A stretch of DNA of 64,000 bases. It comes from Haematobia irritans. Its lineage: Eukaryota; Arthropoda; Insecta; Diptera; Muscidae. Under the pieces are notes generated by a model. That model was not told where the DNA came from. It ran no database searches and worked only from the letters and a program-made list of their open reading frames with translations. Within the stretch, counting starts at the first letter, position 1; every line of letters starts with the position of its first letter. Both the position numbers and the translations under genes were made by a program. Below are positions 11,444-22,798 of this stretch, in pieces. The stretch spans positions 195,507,063-195,571,062 of the forward strand of contig NC_134397.1 of the NCBI RefSeq assembly GCF_050003625.1, written 5' to 3'.

Positions 11444-11713
11444 GCAATGATTTGGCTCGAGTTTTATGCTGGGGTTCCGGCTACACTGGTGACCAGGATC
11501 CTCTCAGCTATTTGCGTGAGGTTATTGAAGCTGAAGATATACGTTTGGATCGCTGGACTGTGGTATTTCATCCGGAAGAGAAACCCGAGGAACAGATACT
11601 TAAGGTTCCAACCAACACAACTGGTAAGAAGAAGAAGGCTCACCAAGCACATCTATCGCAACAAACAGATCAGCATCATCAAGAACCGGCCATTACATCG
11701 AGTGATAAATCAG
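11444..11713 (+). CDS. Dgk-theta: DGK-theta exon: catalytic GTGND, with alternative 3' end
   Basis: The acceptor is TATCGCTAG. The exon completes PLGTGNDLARVLCWGSGY, then DPLSYLREVIEAEDIRLDRW and TVVFHPEEKPEEQILKVPTN. Two in-frame donors are possible. G|GTAAGA after position 11623 is strong and joins TNTT directly to GAGDDE. G|GTCTTT after 11713 is weak but keeps 30 more residues (KKKKAHQAHLSQQTDQHHQ onwards), whose balanced composition is unlike the AT-rich introns nearby. Both leave phase 1. LDRW is a conserved catalytic-domain element. The exon up to 11623 is firm; the last 90 nt may be alternative. Confidence 0.9.
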
Positions 11714-12289
11714 GTCTTTTGATTACACAAAATTTCTGTCTCTCTCTCTATATATATCTGTCTGTATATCTCTCTCTGTATTTTCTAATACTACTACTAC
11801 TATAACTACTCCACTTCTACTACATATACGTACATACATATATCAAAATACCAATACCAAAAACAAAACAAAAACATACATACATATGTACAAGACAAAC
11901 AAAATCCTCTGTTTTTTTTGGTCTTGTGTTTGTATTAGTTTTTAATACCAATACCAAATACTCTCGTACATATGTATTTACAGATAATATTTTTGTTGTA
12001 CATGGATTTTAATTTAAATTCAATGTTTAACCGAAATTCTTTGGTTTTGATTGTTGTAAAAAATAACACCGTGAGAACAACAATAAAGTGCTCGAGAGGA
12101 AAACTTCTTCCAAGTTTTCGTCATCGGATAATAATGCGAACAAATGATGTCTTCGCCAAGAGATTTACAGAAGAAAATGAGAAATCATTAAAGGATTAGA
12201 AATCTCAAAAAAAAATATTAAATTATTACATATTAATATTGAAAAAATATATAATTATAGCTAACATTAATTGCATCACCGATTTAATA
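11714..12289. other. Start of 13.6-kb intron, no recognised feature
   Basis: CT/TA-rich low-complexity sequence near 11730-11900, then AT-rich sequence. Small frames here do not match any family I recognise. Confidence 0.5.
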
Positions 12290-14985
12290 GATTCGAATTT
12301 TTTCCTACCGGGGAATAAATCTAGTTGTTCCAAAGGCACAACTTTAAAAACACTTCCAAAGATGTTCTTTATTTTAACTACACAGGAAGTTCACTTAATT
12401 CAATTTTTTATAATCCGCTTTTTTCATATTTCTAATTTTAACTTTTTTGTCTTAAATAGGTTAAAAACAAATTACGAATTAATAAAATGGTACAAATTAT
12501 TAAAATTTTGTCGAAAAAAATGGTAAATCCAGTCTGGAAATTTTGCGAATTTTCGAAAATATTTGAGGTCAAACGTTTCAGACAATCATTAAAAATCAAA
12601 ACAAGTGAGTAAAGTAGAAAGTCGGGCGGGGCCGACTTTATCATACCATAAACCACCCATACTGAATTAGTAAACATAAGCATTTGTGGGGTATAGGTTT
12701 TGGAGTATCATTGGTATAGATTTTGGAGAACATAAGGGGGGTACATGTTTATGGGTGTCTTCTCACAATCTGAGCAGAAATGTCTAATATTAGGAGCTAT
12801 AGTTTAGTTTGCACCAAAAGAGTTAGTATGCCACTAATATTGAGTCCATTATTAAAAAAGAGGAAATCGGTCAATTAGTTGTGGGTAATATTTAAATCCA
12901 AATTTCTGCAAATAGGGCAATATATTTATGTAAGAGCTACATGTAAGTCTAAGTATGCATACATGATTGAGTTTGCAGGTATGATTGATACTGCAGAAGG
13001 TCACTTTGTGTAAAATTTGAGTACGATCAGTTAATAAATGAGGCCCCTATGGTCAAAAATAAGGTTATTAGGGGCAAAATATTCAAAATCGAGCAAAACA
13101 TATATATGGGAGCTATATCTCAATTTGAACCGATTTCGATGAAATTTTGCACATATAGTTAGTGCTACAGAAGATTATATTTGGCCAACCTTGGTTACGA
13201 TCGGTTGATAAATAAGGGTTTTACGGCCAAATTTGACCAAATCGGGCGATACATATATATGGGGGCTATATCTAAATTTGAACCGATTTCGATGAAATTT
13301 TGCATATACAGTTAGTACTACAGAAGATTACATTTGGCCAACCTTGGTTACGATCGGTTGATAAATAAGGGTTTTACGGCCAAATTTGACCAAATCGGGC
13401 GATACATATATATGGGGGCTATATCTAAATCTGAACGATTATATTTAGCCAACTTTGAGTACTATCGGTTGATAAATAAGGGTTTTACGGCCAAATTTGG
13501 CAAAATCGGGCGATACATATATATGGGAGCTATATCTAAATCTGAACCGATTCCAATTATTTTCGGCACATATTGTCATTACCATAAAAGGTTAGAGTAA
13601 GCCAAGTTTGAGTAAGATCGCTTAATAAATAAGGTTTTTATGGCCAAATTTTGGAAAATCGGGCGATACATATATATGGGAGCTATATCTAAATCTGAAC
13701 CGATTTCAATGAAATTTTGCAGACTTAAAGGGTGATAAAAAAGTTTACTATGTGCAAAATTTTATGACGATCGGTTTGTAAAAAAGCGCAACGTGATTCC
13801 ATTTGTCGAAATCGGGCGATACATATATATGGGAGCTATATTTAAATTAGATCCGATTTCTTCCAAATTCAATAGCGTTCGTCCTTGTGCCCAAAAAACA
13901 CCCTGTACCAAATTTCATCCAAATCGGTTAATAATTGCGACCGGAATCCTGTGAACAACAAATACATGGACAGACGGACGGACACCAAGCACTAGATCGA
14001 CTCAGAAGGTGATTCTGAGTCGATCGGTATATATTTTATGGGGTCTAAAATCAATACTTCTGGTAGGCACATTTTTTGGCCGATCAAACTTATTATAGCC
14101 TGACCACTATGTGGTTTAGGGTATAAAAATTATAAAAATTATTTACTTGGCAAAATATTACAAAATTTTTTAATTCACATCCAAAACGCTGAATTCAGAT
14201 CACACCTTAAGAAGTGATGCAAATTCAGTGCAACGGCTATTGAAAGGGTGGACATCTATCTTATAACGAGCCCATGTTAAATTAATCGATTCTGCGCCAA
14301 TTTTTCACCCCTTCCGAATCCAAAAATAACATTTTCACTACTTTTTTGGCGACGCTAACCATCAAAAAATATTTACTGAAATTAAATTAAATGAAAGGAA
14401 ATTTAAAATAAGCCAGCAAAAAAAAAAAAACATCGCCAAAAAAGTAGTGAACATGTTCTGTTTGGATCCGGAAGTGGTGCAAAATTAGCGCAAAAGCAAT
14501 GCATTTAACATGGGCTTATCATAGGACGGATGTTCACCTTTGTAAGAACCATTGCACTGAATTGGCAACACTTCTTAAGGTGTGATCCAAATTCCGGGTT
14601 TTGGATGTGGTATTTTGCCAAATAAATAATTTTTATATTTTTTTATGATTTTTAATGCATTCTAAAGCTTGTCTGAAACGTTAACCTCAGATATTTTCAA
14701 AAATTCGCAATTTTGTTAGAATAGATTAAGCATTTTTTTCGACAAAATTTTCAAAAATTGAATTATTTAATTAATTTAATTAATTAACCAATTTGAAAGA
14801 AGAAAAGTTAAAATTACCATTAAAAATATGAAAAAAGCGAGTTATACAAAATGTAATTAAAAGAACTTTACTACACAGAAAATAAAGAACATCTTGGGGA
14901 AGACATTTTGAAGTGCTTTTAATGTTGAGCCTTTAGAACAACTTCCATTTTCTTTTGCTGGGAAGTTTCAATGCCGGAAATTGTA
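12290..14985. mobile_element. Large foldback element interrupted by a family C insertion
   Basis: The left arm (about 12290-12600) and right arm (about 14640-14985) are inverted copies. For example, AAGATGTTCTTTATTTT on the left pairs with AAATAAAGAACATCTT on the right, and CAAACGTTTCAGACAATC with GCTTGTCTGAAACGTTAAC. The arms continue inward at 14130-14640 around words such as GCCAAAAAAGTAGTGAA and its complement. The 153-bp-period element at 12601-14128 interrupts the left arm. Without it the foldback is about 1.16 kb. No coding sequence was seen. Confidence 0.75.
12601..14128. mobile_element. 153-bp-period element, family C, nested in foldback
   Basis: It begins near AAGTCGGGCGGGGCCGACTT and ACCATAAACCAC, and ends GTGGTTTAGGGTATAAAAA, so the termini are inverted. 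Inside, the word TCGGGCGATACATATATATG recurs, with its GGGCG core at 13244 and 13397 (153 bp) and then at 13508 after a shortened unit. The GTCGGGCGGGGCCGAC terminus also appears, inverted, at the right end of the family B element (56.55 kb), so B and C are related. Confidence 0.8.
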
Positions 14986-15235
14986 TACGCAAAGGAGGAA
15001 TATGATCACCTCAAACCTGTTTCAAGAGCAAAATGTTAGTTTTGGACGAAGAACATGGAAACTTTTTGTCGCAAAAATATTGTTTTCGCACCTAACATAT
15101 ACATGATTGTCGGAAACAGATACATAATTTCCGAGAAAATAACATAGTTACGACAAACATGTTACATGTTCTCCGTCCAAAAATAACATTTTGATCTTGA
15201 ACATGTTTGAGGTGATCATATTCCATCTCTGTGTG
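14986..15235. mobile_element. Palindromic MITE family P, copy 2
   Basis: The left end is GGAGGAATATGATCACCTCA and the right end is GAGGTGATCATATTCCATCT. The inner words GAGCAAAATGTTAGTTTTGG and CAAAAATAACATTTTGATC are again inverted. It directly abuts the foldback element on its left. Confidence 0.8.
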
Positions 15236-16250
15236 AAATTTTCCCACTATTCTGTACAAGAAAAAACGGATTTGTGATGCTAATAAATAATTTAAAAAAA
15301 TATATATATTATATAATAACATATTTTATTTATTTATTTATTACAAGATTTACAATCATAATAAATTATGAATATAATATAAACAAAAAATTAGGTGCTA
15401 ACAACAAAGATTTTTGATCAATAACATATTTTAACATTAAAGTTTAAATGTAACACCTTAAAATAAATTAAAATTAAACATGAAGCTAAATTGAACCCTT
15501 GACTCGTTTGATATGGTTTTCTGGCAATTGATTGATTGACTCTAAAACGAAAAAAATCAAATTTTCTAATCCTTAATGATATTTCATTTATTTTGTTCCC
15601 CTTCATTTTAAAACTTTTTGTTGTATTGACCTCAATGTATGTGTTAACTAAAATAATGAAAATTAATTTGGGGGGAGCAAAAAAAACCCCTGACTATGAA
15701 ATATTTGTGTGTTGTAAAATCTGACAAAGAAACAAAAACCCAAACTTGTAAAAAATCTATGACGTGTAATTGGTCTAACAATGAAATAAAATGGATGAAA
15801 AATGCTGTGCTAGTTTCGATGTGATCATAGATGTTTTGCTTTTCAAAAAATATTATTATTATTATTATTTATGGTATCATTGTAAATTATTATTATAATA
15901 TTATTTGCATGCATTTAGTTTTTATTTTTACCAACAAACAAAAAAGAAAAAAAAAATACTTTCTGTATATATAAATGTGGCCTTGATTACATACATACAT
16001 AATCGATTTTTAAACGCGTTGGTTCCTCACTTTGGTTTTTTAATATACTACTATAGGAGATTTATAGTGCTTTGGATATTGTTTCAAGTTTTCCTTTAAA
16101 CTATATTAGCGATCCAAAAAGGCTGAGATAACCTCAGTAATTTTCAGGGTCTTTACAAATACCCACTAAACAATTCGAAATAAGAAGACAAGTGTTTATC
16201 TGCTCCCAGTAAAATATTTATCAATAGTAGCATTTCCTTGGTAATAACTA
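15236..16250. other. AT-rich intron, no recognised feature
   Basis: Low-complexity AT-rich sequence with an (ATT)n run at about 15851-15868. Short frames are present but none resembles a known protein. Confidence 0.5.
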
Positions 16251-16540
16251 CACACAAAAAAAAAATTTTCTGATTCAATCACGAAATTAATTGATCCAAT
16301 TAATTTTTTAATTGAAATGTCTTCAATCACAGAAATGATAGTATCAATTAAAAAATTAATTGACAATCAATTAAAAAATTAATTGATCCAATTAAAAAAT
16401 TAATTGATACTATTAATTTGTGTGATTGATTTTTATTTCAATTAAAAAATTTGTTGATTCAATTAAATTTTTAATTGAATATTTTTTAAAACTCAATTAA
16501 GATTTTAATTGGAAAAATTTTCGTGAATTTTTTTTCTGTG
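16251..16540 (+). mobile_element. MITE family Q, copy 2, with TA target duplication
   Basis: The ends are CACACAAAAAA and TTTTTTCTGTG, flanked by TA at 16249-16250 and 16541-16542. The inside is built of near-palindromic AATTAATTGATCCAATTAAT blocks. Copy 3 (16577-16864) follows 36 bp downstream in the opposite orientation. Confidence 0.85.
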
Positions 16541-16576
16541 TACGGAGTCGGTAATAACTCAGGGTTAGTCATAACC

Positions 16577-16864
16577 ACACACAAAAAAATTTCACGAAAA
16601 TTTTTCCAATTAAAATTTTAATTGAGTTTTAAAAAATATTCAATTAAAAAATGAATTGATTCAACAAATTTTTTAATTGAAACAAAAATCAATCACAAAA
16701 ATAATAGTATCAATTAATTTTTCAATTGGATCCATTAACTTTTTAATTGACCTTCAATTAATTTTTTAATTGATACTATCATATCTGTGATTGAAGACAT
16801 TTCAATTAAAAATTAATTGGATCAATTAATTTCATGATTGAATCAGAAAAAAATTTTTTGTGTG
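16577..16864 (-). mobile_element. MITE family Q, copy 3, inverted
   Basis: This is the reverse complement of copy 2, beginning CACACACAAAAAAATTTCAC and ending TTTTTTGTGTG. Together with copy 2 it forms a ~610-bp inverted pair inside the kinase intron. No clear TA duplication is seen. Confidence 0.8.
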
Positions 16865-17194
16865 CAGAGATGATCCGAATGACCAGTATAAAACGTGAAA
16901 AAGTAGTATATGTCATAAAGTCTCACATCATTTTTAAATTCGATTTTAAATTAAATTTTCAATATTCGTACATATTTACGAATTTGTAAATTTTTTAATA
17001 TTAATATTTTGAAACTTTTCCCATAAGAAAGTTTTAATTTTTTCATAATAAAAACATAGACTTAAAAACATTTGAATTCAACTCGTTTTCAAATTATTGA
17101 AACCGGTTCGAACATAAGCAGTTTTAATGACAGAAGCCTCAAACGACAAGTTTGCCGTTATAGGATTCAATAAAGTCGGGTTTGAACAACATTT
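16865..17194. other. AT-rich intron, no recognised feature
   Basis: Nothing beyond low-complexity AT-rich sequence was recognised between the Q pair and the family A fragment. Confidence 0.5.
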
Positions 17195-17440
17195 AATTTT
17201 TATACTCTCCATATTAACTTTGTCATTCCATTTGTAACACATCAAAACATTGGTCTAAGACCCCATAAAGTATATATATTCTGGATCGTGGTGAAATTCT
17301 GAGTCGATCTAGTGATGTCCGTCCGTATATTTGTTATTGATGTAAGTCGGATGGTATGGTATGGCCATATCGGACTACTTTTACGTATACCCCCCATATA
17401 AAACGACGCCCGGATAAGGCCTTCGGAGCATCTTAGAGAA
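17195..17440 (-). repeat. Family A end fragment, inverted
   Basis: It carries TATTAACTTTGTCATTCC, AGACCCCATAAAGTATA, GAAATTCTGAGTCGATCT and GATGTAAGTCGGATGGTAT. These are the complement of the right end of family A (for example 2340-2575). It is joined head-on to a left end beginning ACAAGTATATACGGCCGTAA at 17442. Confidence 0.8.
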
Positions 17441-17441
17441 A

Positions 17442-17880
17442 ACAAGTATATACGGCCGTAAGTTCGGCTAGGCCGAATCTTATGTACACAGAAAAATTAT
17501 GAAAAATTTTCCAAATAAAATCTTAATTGAGTTTTAAAAAATATTCAGTTAAAAATTTAATTGATTCTACAATTTTTTTAATTGAAATCAAAATCAATCA
17601 CACAAATTATTAGTATCAATTAAGTTTTTAATTGGATCAATTAATTTTTTAATTGACTGTCAATTAATTTTTTAATTGATACTATCATTTCTGTGATTGA
17701 AGACATTTCAATTAAAAAATTAATTGGATCAATTAATTTCGTGATTGAATCAGAAACATATTTTTTTTGTGTGTACCCTCCACCATGGATTGCGTAGAAA
17801 CGTCTATGAAAGACTGCCCACTTTTACGTATACCCCCCATATAAAACGACGCTCAGATAAGGCTTACGGAGCATCTTAGA
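17442..17880 (+). repeat. Family A left-end fragment interrupted by a MITE
   Basis: ACAAGTATATACGGCCGTAA through GGCCGAATCTTATGTA lies before the MITE at 17487-17773, and CCCTCCACCATGGATTGCG follows it. Without the MITE the text is the standard family A left end. After 17818 it jumps to another broken end (CCCACTTTTACGTATACC). Confidence 0.8.
17487..17773 (-). mobile_element. MITE family Q, copy 4, nested with empty site known
   Basis: The ends are CACAGAAAAATT and TTTTTTTTGTGTG, flanked by TA at 17485-17486 and 17774-17775. Other family A copies read TTATGTACCCTCC without interruption. The insertion therefore duplicated exactly TA, as Tc1/mariner-type elements do. Its internal order matches copy 3. 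Confidence 0.92.
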
Positions 17881-19411
17881 GAAAACAAGTATATACGGCC
17901 GTAAGTTCGGCCAGGCCGAATCTTATGTACCCTCCACCATGGATTGCGTAGTAACTTCTATGAAAGACTGTCATCCACAATCGAATTACTTGGGTTGTGG
18001 TATCTTAAAACTTCTTAACATCGTTTTCTAAATTGTGAGTTAGTCCATATGTGGTATATATCAAAGTTATGTAATAATTACGAATCGATATGGACTTTTT
18101 GCACGATACGTAGAGAGCCAGAATTGAAATATGGGGGTCGCTTATATGGGGGCTATATACAATTATGAACTTGATATGGACCAATTTGTGTGTGATTGGG
18201 GATCGATTTATCTGAGGGCTGTATATAACTATAGACCGATATGGACCTAGTTAGACAGGGTTGTTAATGGCCATATACTAGCACAATGAACCAAATTTCA
18301 ACTGACTCGGATGAAATTTGCTCCTCAAAGAGACTCCAAAACCAAATCTCGGGATCGGTGGACTGATATGGATTATGGACTGATATGGACCACTTTTGGC
18401 ATGGTTGTTAAATATCATATACTACCATTATGTACCAAATTTAAACCAGATCGGATGAATTTTGCTTCTCCAAAAGGCACCGGAGTTCAAATCTGGCGAT
18501 CGGTTTATATGGGGGCTATATATAATTATGGACTGATATGAACCAATTCCTGGATGGGTGTTGGATACCATATACTAACATCACGTACATAATTTCAACC
18601 GAATCGGATGAATTTTGCTCTTCCAAGGGGCTCCGGAGGTCAAATCTGGGGATCGGTTTATATGGGGCCTATATATAATTATGGACCGATTAAGACCAAT
18701 TTTTGCATGGGTGTTTGAGGCCATATATTAACACCACGTACCAAATTTCAACTGAATCAGATGAAGTTTGGTCTTCCAAGAGGCTCCGGACGCCTAATCT
18801 GGTGATCGGTTTAAATGGGGGCTATATATAATTATGGACCGATGTGGACCAATTTTTGCATGGTTGTTAGAGCCCATATACTAACACCATGTACCAAATT
18901 TCAGCCGGGTCGGATGAAATTTGCTTCTCTTAGAGGCTCCGCAAGCCAAATCGGGGGATCGGTTTATATGGGGGCTATATATAAGTATGGAACGATATGG
19001 ACCAATTTTTGCATGGTTGTTAGATCCCATATACTAACACCATGTACCAAATTTCACCCGTTTAGGATGAAATTTGCTTCTCTTAGAGGAGCCGCAAGCC
19101 AAATTTGGGGGTCCGTTTATATGGGGGCTATACGTAAAAGTGGACTGATATGGCCCATTTGCAATACCATCCGACCTACATCAATAACAACTACTTGTGC
19201 CAAGTTTCAAGTCGATAGCGTGTTTCGTTCGGAAGTTAACGAGATATCAACAGATGGACGGACGGACGGACGGATTCAGATCGACTTAGAATTTCACCAC
19301 GACCCAGAATATATATATAATATATACTTTATGGGGTCTTAGAGCAATATTTCGATGTGTTACAAACGGAATGACAAAGTTAATATACCCCCCATCCTAT
19401 GGTGGAGGGTA
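17881..19411 (+). mobile_element. 153-bp-period element, family A (second full copy)
   Basis: It starts ACAAGTATATACGGCCGTAA and ends ATCCTATGGTGGAGGGTATA. Inside, TTTATATGGGGGCTATATA units fall at 18504 and 18657, spaced 153 bp, and continue to about 19120. Near the right end is a GACG microrepeat (GATGGACGGACGGACGGACG). Frames of up to 175 codons here are array translations. Confidence 0.85.
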
Positions 19412-20010
19412 TACAAATTACATCTGATCCGGTTATAATTTGGTATAATTTGGTATAATTTTGGTGGTGTTAGTATATGGCCTCGGTCCATCACTATATA
19501 TAGCCGCCATATAAACCGATACCCAGATTTGGATTTCGGAGCCTCTTGGAGGAAGAAATTTCATCCGATCTGGTTGAAATATGGTACGTAGCGTTAGTAG
19601 CCTCTAACAAACATGCAAAAATTGGTCCATATCGGTCCGTATTTATATATAGCCCCCATATAAACCGATCCCCATATTTGACCTCCGGATCCTCTTGGAG
19701 CAGCAAATTTCATGTGATGCAGTTAAAATTTTGTACTTGGTGTTAGTATACGGTTTATAACATTCAAGTAAAAATTGGTCCGTATCGGTCCACAACTATA
19801 TATAGCCCCCATATAAACCAATCCTTAGATTTGACCTCCGGATCCTCTTGGAGGAGCAATTTTCAACCGATTCGGTTGAAATTTGGTAAATGGTTTTAGT
19901 ATAGGGTATCTAACATTCGTACACAAATTGCTCCATATCGGTCCATAACTATATATAGCCCCCACATAAACCGACCTTCGGAGCCTCTTGGTCCATAATT
20001 ATATAGCCCC
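19412..20010 (-). repeat. Family A units, inverted
   Basis: Inverted units with AGCCCCCATATAAACCGAT and CTCTTGGAGGAGCAA lie back to back with the preceding copy. No terminus is seen on the right, so this is a truncated copy. Confidence 0.8.
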
Positions 20011-20712
20011 AGAGTGGATGGATCTTCACAATACAACGAGTAGATTTTCAGACACTTTTTGAAACCATAGATATACTTGAATTATCCTATAATTGTATGT
20101 ATGTACTAAAGGTTTAAATAAAATGTGTGCATGCTTTCTAACTAAGTTTTATTTGATATGAACAAATATTTTTTTTATAAGAAGAAAGGAGATTTTTGTT
20201 AAATAATCCCAAGTACATAATTTTCGATTTCGAAATGCGAGGGTAGTCGAAAAAAAGCATTAAGGTTCAGAGCTCTTATCACAACCAATCGATACAAAAT
20301 GGCATTAAGGGTGCCTGTATATGCTTTACTGAACACGTCCATTATACAAAAAGTTGTCATCATTTTTCGGACTATAGTGACATTGAGACAACGTTATGCA
20401 TTAGTGGACAGTGAATATTGCATGAAAAAATTTTTTTTTCGCCTTGGATCCACGGTTGCTCGTGCCAAAGATACTCTACCAACATTTGAAGCACATTTTA
20501 CCAAACCTATACCAAGTTTAAAAAAAATCGTATTTTGAAAATGTTTATCAAATTTTTGAGGTTAGAATGAAAAACGTGTTTTCTTCGAACAGTGTTTTTT
20601 AGTGTTTTTAGCACTTTATTTCAATATGTGCAATATTATATATTATGATTCTATTAGTGTCGAATTTTAATGGTTTTAGCTTGCACCAACAAAGGAAAGT
20701 TCCTACTTCTTA
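20011..20712. other. Intron sequence with an unexplained 79-codon frame
   Basis: A + strand frame at 20299-20538 starts MALRVPVYALLNTSIIQKVV and ends KPIPSLKKIVF. I do not recognise it. It may be a decayed transposable-element segment; no splice sites or homologs are visible. The rest is AT-rich. Confidence 0.35.
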
Positions 20713-21233
20713 GGGCTTTCATTCGGGATCGATTTTTATAAATTCCGGGATTTCAAAATATTGAATCCGGTGATCCCGGGATTTTTTTTCGGAATCCCAA
20801 TTTTTGTTTATTCTGAGTAATAAAAGCATCTAAAAATTGTAGTACATCAAGCAAATTTGGTTCAATTCAATTTTATTAACAAATAATGTTAAAACAGAAC
20901 ATAAGAGTAAATTAAAAGGCAGTTCCAAATTGCTACTTAACAAAAAATATGAGTACCCAAATAAATTGATAAATTAAAATTATCAAAGCATCCAAAGTTT
21001 CATCATATACTCGTATACGGCATCCTATCTTATTGTAGATGAAAAACATTTCTCACATTCGACACTGGTCTAATAGAAAATCCTAAAAAACTGAAAATGT
21101 AACAAATTTAGATTATGTATTTGGGATCTGGAAAAATTCCGGGATTCAATATAAAAAATCCCGGGATTCGCGATGAACCCCGTCCCGAAAAATCGAGGGA
21201 TTTCTGGACGGGATTGATCCCCAATAACAGCCT
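20713..21233. mobile_element. TA-flanked inverted-repeat element rich in CCCGGGA
   Basis: The left end, GGGCTTTCATTCGGGATCGA after a TA, is mirrored on the right by GGGATTGATCCCCAATAACA before TTA. Words such as ATTCCGGGATTTCAAAATAT and ATCCCGGGATT recur in both orientations near the ends, while the middle is AT-rich. No transposase was seen. Confidence 0.6.
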
Positions 21234-21289
21234 TACTACTTCTACAAAAAGGGAGAACATACAATGGACTCTGATAGTATGACCGAAAT

Positions 21290-22798
21290 TGAAAAAAACA
21301 ATAAATTTTGTCAAAAATTTATTTCTATTGAAAATTTTGTCAAAATTTTATTTCTATAGAAGATTTTGTCAAAATATTATTTCTATAGAAAATTTTGTCA
21401 AAATTGTACTTCTCTACAAAAATTTCTCAAAATTTTTTCTTTAGAAAATTTTGTCACAATTTTATTTCTATAGAAAATTTTGTCAAAATTTTATTTCTTT
21501 AGAATTTTTGTCAAAATTTTATTTCTATAGAAAATTTTGTCCAAATTTTATTTTTATAGAAAATTTTGTCAAAATGTTATTTCTATAGAAAATTCTGTCA
21601 AAATTTTAGTTCTATAGAAAATTTTTTCAAAATTTTATTTCTATAGAAAATTTTGTCAAAATTTTATTTCTATAGAAAATTTTGTCAAAATTTTATTTCT
21701 ATAGAAGATTTTGTCAAAATGTTATTTCTATAGAAAATTTTGTCAAAGTGTTATTTCTATAGAAAATTTTGTAAAAATTTTATTTCTATCGAAAATTTTG
21801 CCAACATTTTATTTCTATAGAAAATTTTGCCAAAATTTTATTTCTATAGAAAATTTGGTCAAAATTTTATTTCTGTAGAAAATTTTGTCAAAAATTTTAT
21901 TTCTATAGAAAATGTTGTCAAAATGTTATTTCTATAGAAAATTTTGTCAAAATGTTATTTCTATAGAAAATTTTTCAAAATTTTATTTCTATAGAAAATT
22001 TTTCAAAATTTTATTTCTATAGAAAATTTTGTCAAAATTTTATTTCTATAGAAAATTTTGTCAAAATTTTATTTCTATAGAAGATTTTGTCAAAATGTTA
22101 TTTCTATAGAAAATTTTGTCAAAATGTTATTTCTATAGAAAATTTTGTCAAAATTTTATTTCTATAGAAAATTTTGCCAAAATTTTATTTCTATAGAAAA
22201 TGTTGTCAAAATTTTATTTCTATAGAAAATTTTGTCAAAATTTTATTTGTATAGAAAATTTTGTCAAAATTTTATTTCTATAGAATTTTTGTCAACATTT
22301 TATTTCTATAGAAAATTTTGCCAAAATTTTATTTCTATAGAAAATTTTGTCAAAATTTTATTTGTATAGAAAATTTTGTCAAGATTTTATTTCTATAGAA
22401 TTTTTGTCAACATTTTATTTCTATAGAAGATTTTGTGTAAATGTTATTTCTATAGAAAATTTTGTCAAAATTTTATTTCTATAGAAAATTTTGTCAAAAT
22501 TTTATTTCCATAGAAAATTTTGTCAAAATTTTATTTCTATAGAAAATTTTGTCAAAATTTTATTTCTATAGAAAATTTTGTCAAAATTTTATTTCTATAG
22601 AAAATATTGTCAAAATTTTATTTCTATAGAAAATTTTGTCTACATTTTATTTCTATAGAAAATTTTGTCTACATTTTATTTCTATAGAAAATTTTTTTAA
22701 AATGTTATTTCAATAGAAAATTTTGTCAAAATTTTATTTCTATAGAAAATTTTGTCACAATTTTATTTCTATAGAAAATTTTGTCAACATTTTATATA
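21290..22798 (+). repeat. 29-bp minisatellite array
   Basis: About fifty copies of the 29-bp unit with small indels. This array is more uniform than the 5.6-9.5 kb array; many units are exactly TTTCTATAGAAAATTTTGTC followed by AAAATTTTA. It ends sharply where the 436-bp repeat begins. Confidence 0.95.

Noticed and set aside
11452..11805. Frame continuing past 11713 as coding
   Set aside because: After 11714 it runs into CT/TA low complexity with no similarity. DGK homology resumes only at the exon at 25325.
18815..19342. A 175-codon + strand frame
   Set aside because: Same cause: translation of family A repeat units.
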